64,000 nt of DNA. Origin: Methanothrix sp. (GTDB taxonomy: Archaea > Halobacteriota > Methanosarcinia > Methanotrichales > Methanotrichaceae). A program made the translations under genes and the position numbers. Below the pieces are notes generated by a model. That model ran no database searches. It saw nothing but the letters and a program-made list of their open reading frames with translations, and was not told the origin of the DNA. Below, one piece after another: positions 34,470 through 42,776 of the stretch. The stretch spans positions 124,001 to 188,000 of the forward strand of contig JARYLI010000002.1 of assembly GCA_029907715.1 (NCBI GenBank), given 5' to 3'. Every line of letters starts with the position of its first letter. Positions within the stretch are counted from its first letter, which is position 1.

Positions 34470-34573
34470 CGCTGAGGGTGAGATTCGAACTCACGCGGTG
34501 CGATGCACCACTGGTTAGCCTGTTCCTTACGGAACCTCAAGACCAGCGCCGTAGGCCACTTGGCTACCTCAGC
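34470..34573 (-). tRNA. tRNA-Ser (TGA) with a 19-base intron
   Basis: A class II tRNA on the minus strand. It has acceptor GCTGAGG / CCTCAGC, a long variable arm GGTGC-ATC-GCACC, T-arm GTGAG-TTCGAAT-CTCAC, and discriminator G as in archaeal serine tRNAs. The anticodon stem is CTGGT / ACCAG. Removing 34517-34535 (19 bases after position 37) leaves the loop CTTGAGA with anticodon TGA. The junctions form a canonical bulge-helix-bulge: central helix CTTG/CAGG, bulges AG^G and CT^A, intron stem TTCC/GGAA. CCA is not encoded. Confidence 0.93.
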
Positions 34574-34628
34574 CCATCACATTTTCCGGGCAAGAGGGTA
34601 TTAATATCTACCGCTTATACATCCGTCC

Positions 34629-35870
34629 ATGCTAATCCGCAGTGCATCCCTCATTCGAAACGGGTCTCTGCTGAAGAACATCGACATTCTCATCGATGGG
34701 AACCGCATCTCCGAGGTTGGAAGGGATTTGAGGCCGAATGATGATGAAGTCATAGATGCGAGAAACATGCTCGCAGTTCCGGGCCTGGTGAACAGCCACA
34801 CGCATCTGGCCATGACGCTTCTAAGGGGCTATGCCGATGACATGGAGCTCATCCCCTGGCTCCGTGATAAGATCTGGCCGCTGGAGGCGAGGCTCAGGCC
34901 ATCTGATATCCGCGCAGGGGTCAGGCTGGGCTGTCTGGAGCTGATAAGGTTCGGTGTGACGTGCTACAATGACATGTACTACTTCATGGATGAGACGGCT
35001 GCTGTCACCAGGGAGATGGGGATCAGGGGTGTGCTCTCAGGTGTGCTCTTCGATATGCGGCCGGAGCTCATCAATGATGTCGAGCCATTCATAAAAAAAT
35101 GGAGAGATGACGATCTCATAAAGCCGGCTGTGGGCCCGCATGCTGTCTACACATGTTCAGAGGAGACGCTTCTCAGGGCAAAGGATATCGCGGAGAGGTA
35201 TGATGTCAAGATCCACATCCACCTCTCAGAGACCAGGGATGAGGTCGATACATTTGTGAACCAGCGGCACATGAGCCCTGTGGAGTATCTTGAAAACCTT
35301 GGGTTTCTCAGCGAGAGAGTGGTGGCAGCGCACTGCGTGTGGCTGACGCCGAGGGACATCAGGATCCTTGCGGAGAGGCATGTGAACGTCGCCCACTGCC
35401 CGATAAGCAATCTCAAGCTCGCATCAGGCATCGCTCCGGTCGCGACCCTCATGGAGCAGGGGGTGAACGTCTGCCTGGGAACGGATGGAGCTTCGAGCAA
35501 CAACAACCTGGACATCTTCGAGGAGATGAAGGTTGCAGCCGTGGTCCAGAAGTGCTCTGTCGGGCGTTCAGCGATACTTCCGGCTGATGCTGTCTGGCGG
35601 ATGGCCACAGAGAATGCATACAAGGCATTCTCCCTTGATATGGGTATAAGGAGAGGGGCCCTCGCGGATCTCGCCCTAATCAACATGAGAAGACCATGGT
35701 TCACACCCGAGACATCGATGATCTCACATCTGGTCTACAGCATGCCTGGCGAGGCGAGCTACACGATATGCAACGGAAGGGTGCTCATGAGGGATGGCGT
35801 GATCGAGGGAGAGGATAAGATACTGGAGGAGGCGCAGCGCTGCTACGAGAGGCTGATCTCAGAGGAATAG
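34629..35870 (+). CDS. dadD: amidohydrolase: 5'-deoxyadenosine / S-adenosylhomocysteine deaminase (DadD/MtaD type)
   Basis: A 413-residue amidohydrolase with metal motif HTHLAM, HIHLSETRDE, AHCVWL and CLGTDGASSNNN. The family deaminates adenosine-type nucleosides (5'-deoxyadenosine, methylthioadenosine, S-adenosylhomocysteine) to inosines. In methanogens DadD recycles 5'-deoxyadenosine from radical SAM enzymes and also makes S-inosylhomocysteine. This fits with the radical SAM gene and ahcY in the window. It appears monocistronic, with a ~740-base repeat-bearing spacer after it. Confidence 0.88.
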   Translation: MLIRSASLIRNGSLLKNIDILIDGNRISEVGRDLRPNDDEVIDARNMLAVPGLVNSHTHLAMTLLRGYADDMELIPWLRDKIWPLEARLRPSDIRAGVRLGCLELIRFGVTCYNDMYYFMDETAAVTREMGIRGVLSGVLFDMRPELINDVEPFIKKWRDDDLIKPAVGPHAVYTCSEETLLRAKDIAERYDVKIHIHLSETRDEVDTFVNQRHMSPVEYLENLGFLSERVVAAHCVWLTPRDIRILAERHVNVAHCPISNLKLASGIAPVATLMEQGVNVCLGTDGASSNNNLDIFEEMKVAAVVQKCSVGRSAILPADAVWRMATENAYKAFSLDMGIRRGALADLALINMRRPWFTPETSMISHLVYSMPGEASYTICNGRVLMRDGVIEGEDKILEEAQRCYERLISEE

Positions 35871-35898
35871 GTGCGTTTTCACAACCTTGGGTAGCGGA

Positions 35899-35920
35899 AC
35901 TCCGGTCTTCAGGCCGGAGT
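35899..35920. other. orphan hairpin resembling an IS200/IS605 end
   Basis: ACTCCGG-TCTTCAGG-CCGGAGT forms a 7-bp stem, 29 bases past the dadD stop codon. Its right side CTTCAGGCCGGAGT is identical to the hairpin at 48458-48487. Such hairpins end IS200/IS605 elements in prokaryotes, but no tnpA or tnpB is nearby. It could also be a simple terminator. Confidence 0.4.
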
Positions 35921-36024
35921 GGTTGAGACCAGCAATGCAGCCGCCAGGCAGGCAGATCAGTGGTTTGAGATCACGGCCAGGATTGCAATGCCAGGCCGCA
36001 ACGCAGAGCACCATTAGCTGTCAT

Positions 36025-36143
36025 CGCTCTCATCCATCTGATGACTTGAAGAGGCACCGGTCATGCTATGCGTTCTGGCGCGCGAATGAGTGCATTCAGC
36101 AACCGGCCTCCATGTCCTTCAAGTTGTTGAATACATAAGAGCG
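36025..36143 (-). repeat. structured dispersed repeat HR, copy D (short form)
   Basis: On the minus strand it runs from CGCTCTTATGTATTCAACAAC to GATGAGAGCG. It lacks about 28 bases that contain the TCGAC/GTCGA hairpin present in copies A-C, although both flanks of the gap are conserved. It lies between convergent genes. Confidence 0.78.
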
Positions 36144-36244
36144 ACTGTTTTTGTGGGAATACCATCAGTGTGCCCATCGATGCTCCCTGGAAATGCGTGC
36201 TTCCTGCAATGGAGGTGTCCGAATAACGAAGTGTGCTCATAATA

Positions 36245-36347
36245 GAGAATTCCTAAGAACCAGTTTTTTTTTTTGATATAAAACAGCATCTATACAATTA
36301 CTTAGCGACATGGGCAAATCGTGAAAAGGGGGTTAATAGGAATACTC
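36245..36347. mobile_element. 103-bp MITE-like element, family R4, copy 2
   Basis: It differs from copy 1 mainly by four extra T in the T-run and a few substitutions. The flanks are AATA on both sides, consistent with a 4-bp A/T-rich target duplication. It has the same 17-bp ends as copy 1. Confidence 0.85.
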
Positions 36348-36607
36348 AATAATAGCATCCACAAGCCTCGAATATCTGGCTCAGAACTCTTATTCGGACA
36401 GGTCACTGCAATAAAGTTAAAATAAACGAATGCTCAGACCATCCACTGCCGGATATCCGGCCTGTGGTGGGATCGGATGATATGATGCAAGGACCACAGC
36501 GGACGTGACATAAAATAAAAGGATGCTTCACGCGTTCGCGCCATGACCTTGCTGATCGATCCCTGCCCAGCGGGGACGTCCCTATGACACGCCCAGTCTT
36601 GATATCT

Positions 36608-37267
36608 TCATCTTGAAATCTTCTTGTGGCAGAACCACCAGTCGTAGCAGTCGTACATCTTGAGCCGCTCCTTTGCGCTCTTCTCATCTGTTGGCGGCGG
36701 TATTATGACCTCATCGCCTATGAGCTCGTTGTTCGGCCAGTTCGCCGGCGTTGCCACCTTGTTCTTATCCACAACCTGCAGAGCCTCCACGACCCTGAGG
36801 ATCTCGTCTATGTTCCTGCCGACCTCCTGGGGATAGTAGAGTATCAGTCTTATTGTTCCGCTCGGGTCAACTATGAACACAGCCCTCACAGTGTTTGATC
36901 CCTTCTCCGGATGGATCATGCCGAGCAGATCCGCAACCTCTCCTGTGTCCGCTATGATCGGGAACTTTATCTCAACCCCCATCTTCTCCCGGATCCACTC
37001 GGTCCACTTCATGTGGGCGAAGACCTGATCGACTGAGAGGCCTATGAGCTCGCAGTTGAGCTTCTTGAACTCCTCCCTCCGCTTCTGGAACGCTATGAAC
37101 TCAGTGGTGCATACGGGCGTAAAGTCTGCAGGATGGCTGAAGAGAACAAACCACCTGCCTGCGAGATCATCCGGCAGAGTCATCTGACCATGCGTGGTCC
37201 TCACCACCATTCTTGGAAGCCTGTCCCCCAGGAGAGGCATCCCCAAATCAACCTCAGTTGTGCACAT
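36608..37267 (-). CDS. peroxiredoxin (archaeal Prx6-like, with C-terminal cysteines)
   Basis: A ~219-residue peroxiredoxin. The peroxidatic Cys is in [13 protein letters not shown]. The long C-terminal extension ends with YDCYDWWFC, whose two cysteines can act as resolving residues, as in archaeal decameric peroxiredoxins. It reduces peroxides and matters in an oxygen-sensitive methanogen. The frame is open to 37306. The ATG at 37267 has a GGGGGAT ribosome site, while the ATG at 37240 (MPLLGDRLP) matches the usual family start and also has a GAGGT site; either is possible. No redox partner gene adjoins. Confidence 0.92.
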   Translation of the reverse strand: MCTTEVDLGMPLLGDRLPRMVVRTTHGQMTLPDDLAGRWFVLFSHPADFTPVCTTEFIAFQKRREEFKKLNCELIGLSVDQVFAHMKWTEWIREKMGVEIKFPIIADTGEVADLLGMIHPEKGSNTVRAVFIVDPSGTIRLILYYPQEVGRNIDEILRVVEALQVVDKNKVATPANWPNNELIGDEVIIPPPTDEKSAKERLKMYDCYDWWFCHKKISR

Positions 37268-37658
37268 ACAAGATCCCCCATCCCAAACTTCTGGACTGCT
37301 GCTCACGCCGCCACAGTTGCAGCCTCGTGGCGCATGATGTGTGCTGCTTCTGCCACCATCGACAGTTACGCTGTGCAGAACACTGTTTTCGATTCAAAAC
37401 AGCCAGCGACCCTGAGGTCCTGGCAGCCAGAGGCACTGCAATATTGCGATTGCTTGTGCAGTTTTGAGTCACCTTCACCCATGAGCACGCCGGTAATTCC
37501 CACGGCTGTGTGAATGGCCACAGGTTGCAGCTGCAATCTGATCTTTTATTCAGTAATCTGCTATAAACCTTGTGAGCCGTTTCAGCATGTTCCAGCTGTG
37601 GTCAGGCGTTCTGATGCCCGGTCAGAAAATGTGAGATCATGATCTCGCAAATACGGCT
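37268..37658. other. spacer upstream of the peroxiredoxin gene
   Basis: About 390 bases separate the peroxiredoxin start from the ferredoxin 3' end on the same strand. No repeat of the families above, no RNA gene and no credible small gene was seen here. Confidence 0.4.
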
Positions 37659-37662
37659 CTAT

Positions 37663-37962
37663 TTAGGTTTCAGCTTTCCCTCCTCTTCGAGCTGCCTCTT
37701 CACCTTCGCCCAGATGTGCTCCCGCTTGTAGATCTCCCTGACACCCTTTATATCCGGGAACCGCCTCTCCCATGCAGAGATTGGCGCAGGTATTGCAGCC
37801 AACAATGCATCGATTTGGCCTTGCAACCACAGGCCCATCCTCTGTCCAGTCGTAGACGTTCATGCCGCAGTTCATGCATATCCCGCACTTCACGCACTTT
37901 TCGCGATCTATTGTGGGATGCCATGTTATCTTCTCCCTCGGATAGCCAACCAGCCATGCCAT
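37663..37962 (-). CDS. small two-cluster ferredoxin with an apparent C-terminal frameshift
   Basis: Residues 1-68 form a ferredoxin with two Cys clusters (CVKCGICMNC and CIVGCNTCANLC). After CMGEA the reading frame continues as an unlikely Gly-rich tail to a stop at 37663. In another frame the DNA encodes FPDIKGVREIYKREHIWAKV followed by a Lys/Glu-rich end KLKPK, with a stop at 37659. This looks like the natural end of the protein. The change would be one extra or two missing bases near 37759-37763. It may be a sequencing error, a recent mutation or recoding. Both clusters lie before the lesion. It carries electrons in the cytoplasm; the partner is unknown. Confidence 0.75.
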   Translation of the reverse strand: MAWLVGYPREKITWHPTIDREKCVKCGICMNCGMNVYDWTEDGPVVARPNRCIVGCNTCANLCMGEAVPGYKGCQGDLQAGAHLGEGEEAARRGGKAET

Positions 37963-38254
37963 GCTTTCACCAAATTCGCATCAATATTTTTAGATTTAAA
38001 GATTTCGAGAAGCAAAGAGCATTAATTTTTACAAATAAAATTTTTCATTTGCAAAGACATGCTCTTTTAAAAAACAGCTTGTCCAATAACCGATCACATG
38101 GGGCTTGGATAACATTGTTAATGATAACAGTGTGAATTTATACGTTATATAATTTCAGAATTGCAAAGATTTAAATCGAAAAAGATTGATTCATAAAATT
38201 GTGGCTGCAAGCCACACATGGCAGCAATTCTGGTGCTGTCTGGAGGGATGTGAT

Positions 38255-39157
38255 ATGAATGGAAGATTCTGGCAGGTATACAGGCCAGTGATCGTACTTC
38301 TGATTGTCATAATGGCTCTTGCGATATGGTCATACCTTTCCGGAGGGGACCGGCTGAGCGGCGTGCCGCTGCTGACTCCTCTGAGAGGCTTATTGCTGAT
38401 CGTGGTCGGCCTGGCAGCCGGTTTCCTCGGCGGATTGATCGGAACAGGCGGATGCAGCATCATGCTCCCGGTGATACACTTCTGGATGGGCTATCCAGCA
38501 CCCATCGCGATCGGCACGACGATCTTTGCGGTTATCTTCACTGCCACCTCCGGAGGGTACGGACACCTCATCCGGAAAAATCTGGATAAAAGAGCAACTC
38601 TATGGCTTGCCGGCGGCGGCATTCTTGGCGTGATCTTCGGCTCATGGCTCTTCACCATTCTTGTCGAGCACATAGATCTCCTGCAGCTGATTCTGGGTCT
38701 GGCGTTTCTGCTGCCCGCGATCAGGATGATCTACGAGGGCATCGGTCGCTCAAAGCCGAAGCAGGAGGGCAATACAATCCCAGGCGGAAGCGGCGGCTTC
38801 GCGGTCTTCGGATTTGCGATTGGCGTTCTGACCGGAATAGTGGGACTTGGCGGTGGATATGCACTCGTTCCGGGGCTGATCTACCTCTTCGGCGCACCTG
38901 TCTACATCACCATGGGAACATCTCTGGCAGTCATGATACCGATGGCAGTTGTTGCAGGCGGCATAAAGCTCGCCCAAGGGTTTGTCGCGCTGACCACGGC
39001 ACTCATCCTCGCAGCCGGAACAATCGTGGGCGCACAGATCGGAGCCGCTGTGATAAAGAGGTTCAGGCCCAATACGCTCAAGCTGATATTCGGCATATAC
39101 TTCCTGTACGTATCGCTGAAGTTCATAGCAGCGTACTTCGGAATAGCGATATGGTAA
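38255..39157 (+). CDS. TauE/SafE family membrane anion exporter
   Basis: A 300-residue membrane protein from the ATG at 38255, which has a strong GGAGG site 8 bases upstream. It has about eight helices in two related halves, each opening with a Gly-rich motif (AAGFLGGLIGTGGCSIMLPV and AIGVLTGIVGLGGGYALVPG), the family signature. TauE/SafE proteins export sulfite, sulfoacetate or related sulfonates. In a methanogen, export of a sulfur or coenzyme-M-related anion is possible but unproven. It is convergent with the ribosomal stalk cluster and ends at a shared hairpin. Confidence 0.88.
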   Translation: MNGRFWQVYRPVIVLLIVIMALAIWSYLSGGDRLSGVPLLTPLRGLLLIVVGLAAGFLGGLIGTGGCSIMLPVIHFWMGYPAPIAIGTTIFAVIFTATSGGYGHLIRKNLDKRATLWLAGGGILGVIFGSWLFTILVEHIDLLQLILGLAFLLPAIRMIYEGIGRSKPKQEGNTIPGGSGGFAVFGFAIGVLTGIVGLGGGYALVPGLIYLFGAPVYITMGTSLAVMIPMAVVAGGIKLAQGFVALTTALILAAGTIVGAQIGAAVIKRFRPNTLKLIFGIYFLYVSLKFIAAYFGIAIW

Positions 39158-39185
39158 GAGACGTTGAAAAACTGAAAAAGAGCAG

Positions 39186-39204
39186 TCCGCCCTGTGCGGG
39201 CGGA
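39186..39204. terminator. bidirectional terminator-like hairpin
   Basis: TCCGCCC-TGTGC-GGGCGGA is a perfect 7-bp stem between the convergent exporter and P1 genes. Confidence 0.6.
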
Positions 39205-39211
39205 TTCCGGA

Positions 39212-39529
39212 TTAACCGAAGAGCGCGCCGAGACCCTCGATGCCGCTCTCCTCGGCCTCTTCCTTCTTCTCCTCTTCCTCTGCCTTGGCTGCAGGCTTCT
39301 TGGCCTCGGTCTCTGCGGCAGCTGCAGCCGGGGCCGCAGCCGCTACCGGCATGGCGGTCGCCTGGGAGAGTATCTTGTCGATATCAACGCCCTCAAGCGC
39401 TGAGACCAGAGCCTTGATCCTGACCTCATCAGGCGCCACACCAGCTGCCTCTAGGACCTTCTTTATGCCATCATCGCTTACTTCCTTACCTGAACTATGT
39501 AGTAACAGTGCTGCATATATGTATTCCAT
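39212..39529 (-). CDS. rpl12: ribosomal protein P1 (L12 stalk protein)
   Basis: A 105-residue acidic stalk protein with the archaeal start [17 protein letters not shown], an Ala-rich hinge and the C-terminal GLGALFG end shared with P0. The ATG at 39529 is used because it fits the family; three residues more are open. Dimers of P1 bind P0 and recruit elongation factors. It is last in the Spt5-L11-L1-P0-P1 cluster. Confidence 0.95.
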   Translation of the reverse strand: MEYIYAALLLHSSGKEVSDDGIKKVLEAAGVAPDEVRIKALVSALEGVDIDKILSQATAMPVAAAAPAAAAAETEAKKPAAKAEEEEKKEEAEESGIEGLGALFG

Positions 39530-39544
39530 TAAACTCACCTTTCT

Positions 39545-40510
39545 CTAACCAAACAGAGAACCCAGCCCCGCGGCTGCGTCCTCCTCTTCCTTCTTCTCCT
39601 CTACCTCTTCAACAACCTCTTCGACCTGCTTCTGCTCCGGCGCGCTCTTGCCTGCGGACATCAGACCTGCAATCGCCTGAGCATTGGCATGTGCCTTCAT
39701 TATGACAAGATCCATCATGCCGGGTACGGGAATACCGCGCTCGGCCACCAGATACCTCGCCCTGGATGCTGCACGCTGAACGATCGGAGCCACGGTCTGG
39801 GGCGTCACATAGGCCACCTCGACTGCGAAGGCAAGCGCCTTTCCAGCAGCCTCAGATATATCCCTCAGAACTGCCTCCGTATCCACCGCCAGATCCTCTG
39901 CGGCGAAAACCAGCCTGTCGCTGTAAGCAGCCCGGAGCTCCAGTCCCACGAGCTTCGGATAGATCTCCATGAGCTGGAGGACTTCTGCCACCTTGGGAGT
40001 TATCACATCGCCCTTCCTCGCGAGCACAACCCTCTGGTTTATCACGACCTTGCCACCTTTTATGGCGGCCGGTATTCCAGCGCTCTGGAGCTTTCCGACC
40101 ATCGGTCCCGGTGAGAATGATGTCTCGCCGCTCTCGACCACTATATCCATGGGCGCGACAGCACCGGCCTTTATGGGCATCGGTCGCTTCTCTGCGTCCA
40201 GCATCTTCTTGAGCGCAAACGGATTCGCATCGGAGAATATCAGGGCGGTCTGGTCCTCGATGTAATCCGCAAGCGGCCTGATGGACTCATCAGAATTCAG
40301 TATGGCCCTCCGGGCAATGTTGTTGTTGACAACCCTCACCTCAGAGAGAGGCCTCAGGATACTTCGAATCCTCTGAAACTCACTTGCCGGAAGCTCGCGT
40401 ATACCCGCAACGCCTACAACGCGACTGCTCCTTATGCGCTCTACCAGCTCGTCAACCTCTTTCACCTTCCATTCAGGCACGCGAGCGACATGGCGAACAT
40501 CTGCTGACAT
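39545..40510 (-). CDS. rpl10: ribosomal protein P0 (L10)
   Basis: A 321-residue P0 with the rRNA-binding N-terminal domain (VARVPEWKVKEVDELVERI), helical spine segments that bind P1 dimers and the acidic end AAGLGSLFG. It abuts L1 without a gap and lies 15 bases before P1, so the stalk genes are co-transcribed. Confidence 0.95.
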   Translation of the reverse strand: MSADVRHVARVPEWKVKEVDELVERIRSSRVVGVAGIRELPASEFQRIRSILRPLSEVRVVNNNIARRAILNSDESIRPLADYIEDQTALIFSDANPFALKKMLDAEKRPMPIKAGAVAPMDIVVESGETSFSPGPMVGKLQSAGIPAAIKGGKVVINQRVVLARKGDVITPKVAEVLQLMEIYPKLVGLELRAAYSDRLVFAAEDLAVDTEAVLRDISEAAGKALAFAVEVAYVTPQTVAPIVQRAASRARYLVAERGIPVPGMMDLVIMKAHANAQAIAGLMSAGKSAPEQKQVEEVVEEVEEKKEEEDAAAGLGSLFG

Positions 40511-41149
40511 CTAGATCACCCTCACCGCCGGACCCATCGTGGTCTTTACATATACTGACTTCAGGTTGTGACGACCATCCTTCAGGGTCTGCTCCAGCTT
40601 TGTGATTACAGACTCTATGTTCTCTGCAAGCTGCCTGGCGTCCATGTCTCTCCTGCCCACGGCTATGTGGAATGTCGGCCTGTCTCTGGATCTTATCCTG
40701 ACGATGTTCTTGAGCCTCGTGACCATCTGGGCGACATCTGCATTGGGCGGAAGTGGCGTGGGCATCTTTCCTCTCTTGCCGAGAATGGGTCCGAGGGTCT
40801 TGCCGATGACCGGCATGAACTGCGTCTCGGCTATGAAGAAATCGTATTCATCTGCCAGCTTTCTCGCGTTCTTCCTGTTCTCCCCCAGCAGCTTCAGCTC
40901 CTCCGGAGGTATCACGTAGTCGGCGCCAGCGCCCTTCGCCTTGAGCGCAGTATCGCCAGCTGCGAAAACCGCGATTCTGTTTGGCCTTCCACGCCCGTGC
41001 GGTAGTATAACTTCAGTATCGATCCTGTTGCCGGGCTGTGTCAGATCTATGTTATGGAGATTTATGGCAAGATCGACGCTCTCCTTGAATCCCCTGGGCG
41101 GGGCCTCAGAGATCGCCTTTTTGACTGCCTCTTCAATATTCTCTTTCAT
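40511..41149 (-). CDS. rpl1: ribosomal protein L1
   Basis: A 212-residue L1 with the family block MPTPLPPNADV and conserved RNRIAVFAAGD / ADYVIPPEELKLL segments. It binds the L1 stalk of 23S rRNA. In some methanogens L1 represses its own mRNA, but I could not identify such a site with confidence here. It is preceded by 55 bases after L11. Confidence 0.95.
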   Translation of the reverse strand: MKENIEEAVKKAISEAPPRGFKESVDLAINLHNIDLTQPGNRIDTEVILPHGRGRPNRIAVFAAGDTALKAKGAGADYVIPPEELKLLGENRKNARKLADEYDFFIAETQFMPVIGKTLGPILGKRGKMPTPLPPNADVAQMVTRLKNIVRIRSRDRPTFHIAVGRRDMDARQLAENIESVITKLEQTLKDGRHNLKSVYVKTTMGPAVRVI

Positions 41150-41204
41150 TCAGATCATCCGTAGTCCACGACTTTTGGTCTTCTACGGCTCCAAAGATCG
41201 CAAT

Positions 41205-41684
41205 CTAGGACTTCGCCTCAAAGAGGTGGTCGTAACTGCCAGACGCGAGCGCCTGCTGCACTTCTTTTGAGGTCATGCCATCTATCTTTACCCCCAAAGA
41301 GCCACAGGTTCCCACGATCTCTCTGACCGCGCTCTTCAGGTTCTTCGAGAGAAGGTTCCTTCTCTTTATCTCTGCGATCTTTATCACCTGATCCATCGAT
41401 ATGTTACCAGCAAAGCTCTTCTTGTCACCGCTGCCCTTCTCGATCCCGGCCTCCTTCAGTATGAGCGCCGAGGTTGGAGGCGTGCCGACCTCTATCTCGA
41501 ACTCGGTCCTGCTCTTCACCTTTATCTTCACAGGAACCTGCATGCCGTTCAGATCTTTGGTCAGCTCGTTTATCTTGGCGACAACAGCTGCTACATTGAC
41601 ACCGAGAGGTCCAAGCGCCGGGCCAAGGGGTGGTCCAGCAGTTGCCTTGCCACCTGATACCAGCGCCTCGACGACATTAGCCAA
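41205..41684 (-). CDS. rpl11: ribosomal protein L11
   Basis: A 159-residue archaeal L11 with the proline-rich motif GPPLGPALGPLGVNV and the C-terminal rRNA-binding domain (REIVGTCGSLGVKIDG). It binds the GTPase-associated centre of 23S rRNA. It follows Spt5 by 6 bases. Confidence 0.95.
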   Translation of the reverse strand: MANVVEALVSGGKATAGPPLGPALGPLGVNVAAVVAKINELTKDLNGMQVPVKIKVKSRTEFEIEVGTPPTSALILKEAGIEKGSGDKKSFAGNISMDQVIKIAEIKRRNLLSKNLKSAVREIVGTCGSLGVKIDGMTSKEVQQALASGSYDHLFEAKS

Positions 41685-41690
41685 TATTGT

Positions 41691-42152
41691 TCACCTCTGA
41701 GCCTCTTCTTTGCTAAGGACTCTCACGTGATCTCCTCTGACCGTTATGGGTATGGGCACCATGGCCTCGAAGAGCTCCACGGTTATCTCCTCTTTGGCCG
41801 AGTCGACCCGCTTCACCCTGGCCATCTCGCCCTTGAACGGCCCGGAGATCAGCTCCACAATGGCGCCCTCGCTTATGCCAACGACCGCAGGCTTTGGCGT
41901 CAGGAAGTGCTCTATCTCTGCGAAGCTGGATGCGCCTTTTATAACAGAGCGCGCATGTGGAACCCCCTGGATAGCCTGCTCCACTATCTCTGGGGCCGAA
42001 GCCTCCACCAATACGTAGCCCTTCAGCACATCAGGAACGAGTATTGCCCGTATGTCCAGCTTATCCTTCCTCGCTATCTGGGCGACCAGATTCGCAACGG
42101 CTCGCTCCTGATTTGCTGTTGTCTTGACTACGTATATGCTGGTCTCGGACAT
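41691..42152 (-). CDS. spt5: transcription elongation factor Spt5 (NusG)
   Basis: A 153-residue protein with an NGN domain ([20 protein letters not shown]) and a C-terminal KOW domain ([22 protein letters not shown]). It holds the RNA polymerase clamp closed with Spt4. The frame is open to 42236, but a TATA box at 42174-42184 places the transcript start almost at the ATG at 42152. The usual upstream secE gene is not present. Confidence 0.94.
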   Translation of the reverse strand: MSETSIYVVKTTANQERAVANLVAQIARKDKLDIRAILVPDVLKGYVLVEASAPEIVEQAIQGVPHARSVIKGASSFAEIEHFLTPKPAVVGISEGAIVELISGPFKGEMARVKRVDSAKEEITVELFEAMVPIPITVRGDHVRVLSKEEAQR

Positions 42153-42173
42153 CCTCAGTCTAGAGGATAAACC

Positions 42174-42184
42174 ATATATAAAAA
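42174..42184 (-). promoter_or_regulatory. TATA box of the spt5-L11-L1-P0-P1 operon
   Basis: TTTTATATATGG on the minus strand lies ~25 bases upstream of the spt5 ATG. The spacing predicts a leaderless or nearly leaderless transcript. Confidence 0.65.
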
Positions 42185-42302
42185 GGTTTGTGACTGCTTG
42201 CTGGGTCGAATAATTGAGACCTATAAGGCCAATCACTATCGATTTCTACTACAATTGGAATTTGTATGAATTGTGTCTCTGCTATCAGATTCTCAAACAT
42301 TA

Positions 42303-42413
42303 CAGTCCTTTGCGTCACTTCATGTAAAAGCATTTAAAATCTACTGGATATGTCATACTTCACAGATGATTTTATGTAACATGTAATATTATATCAATTT
42401 ATGCAAAATATTA
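42303..42413 (-). mobile_element. 111-bp MITE-like element, family R1, copy 3
   Basis: An inverted copy with the same exact length. TA flanks both ends (42301-42302 and 42414-42415), consistent with the duplication. It lies in the ~425-base divergent spacer between spt5 and the zinc-ribbon gene, a region otherwise without genes. Confidence 0.88.
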
Positions 42414-42578
42414 TAATCAACACTGCATGACTGCTTTGAGCACTCCCGAGGGTCCAGATTCAGCAGATCCGGGGCTTCATGAGCCCAGATCGTATCTCCA
42501 GTATGCGCATAGCTTATATCCCATAGGATCTTCGCATACCTCAAAATCTGTTTGGATCCCAGGCGTAAGGAGGTCGCA

Positions 42579-42776
42579 GAGTTGGAGGAAGACCAGAGCG
42601 TGCTCGACCAGTTCGTCCCGTTCTGCCCAAAATGCGGGAACGAGTGCCTGCCCAAGGAGCTGAGAAGGGCTCTCGATGCCCATAGCTGGAAGAAGATAAT
42701 CGTTGAAACTATATACTACTGCCCCAGATGTGATAACTACTGGAGTGAAGGTCTGGTGGAAAAGGGCTATAAATGA
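42579..42776 (+). CDS. small zinc-ribbon protein
   Basis: A 65-residue protein with two CxxC pairs (CPKCGNEC and CPRCDNYW) forming a zinc ribbon, with KIIVETIYYCPRC between strands. An earlier TTG at 42552 is possible, but the TTG at 42579 has an excellent ribosome site AAGGAGGT (42564-42571) at normal distance. The stop overlaps the next start by ATGA, so it is coupled to the HDAC-family enzyme and may be its partner or a nucleic-acid-binding adaptor. Confidence 0.7.
   Translation, partial: ELEEDQSVLDQFVPFCPKCGNECLPKELRRALDAHSWKKIIVETIYYCPRCDNYWSEGLVEKGYK

Larger units (their letters stand above)
35871..36607. other. convergent spacer with three repeat elements
   Basis: This 737-base region between the 3' ends of the dadD-like and peroxiredoxin genes contains no gene. 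It holds an orphan hairpin of IS200/IS605 style (35899-35920), HR copy D (36025-36143), R4 copy 2 (36245-36347), and a palindrome-based stem around CCGGATATCCGG near 36450. Confidence 0.6.

Noticed and set aside
37133-37513. Plus-strand frame over the peroxiredoxin 5' region
   Set aside because: No ribosome site, unlike any family, and partly antisense to the peroxiredoxin gene.
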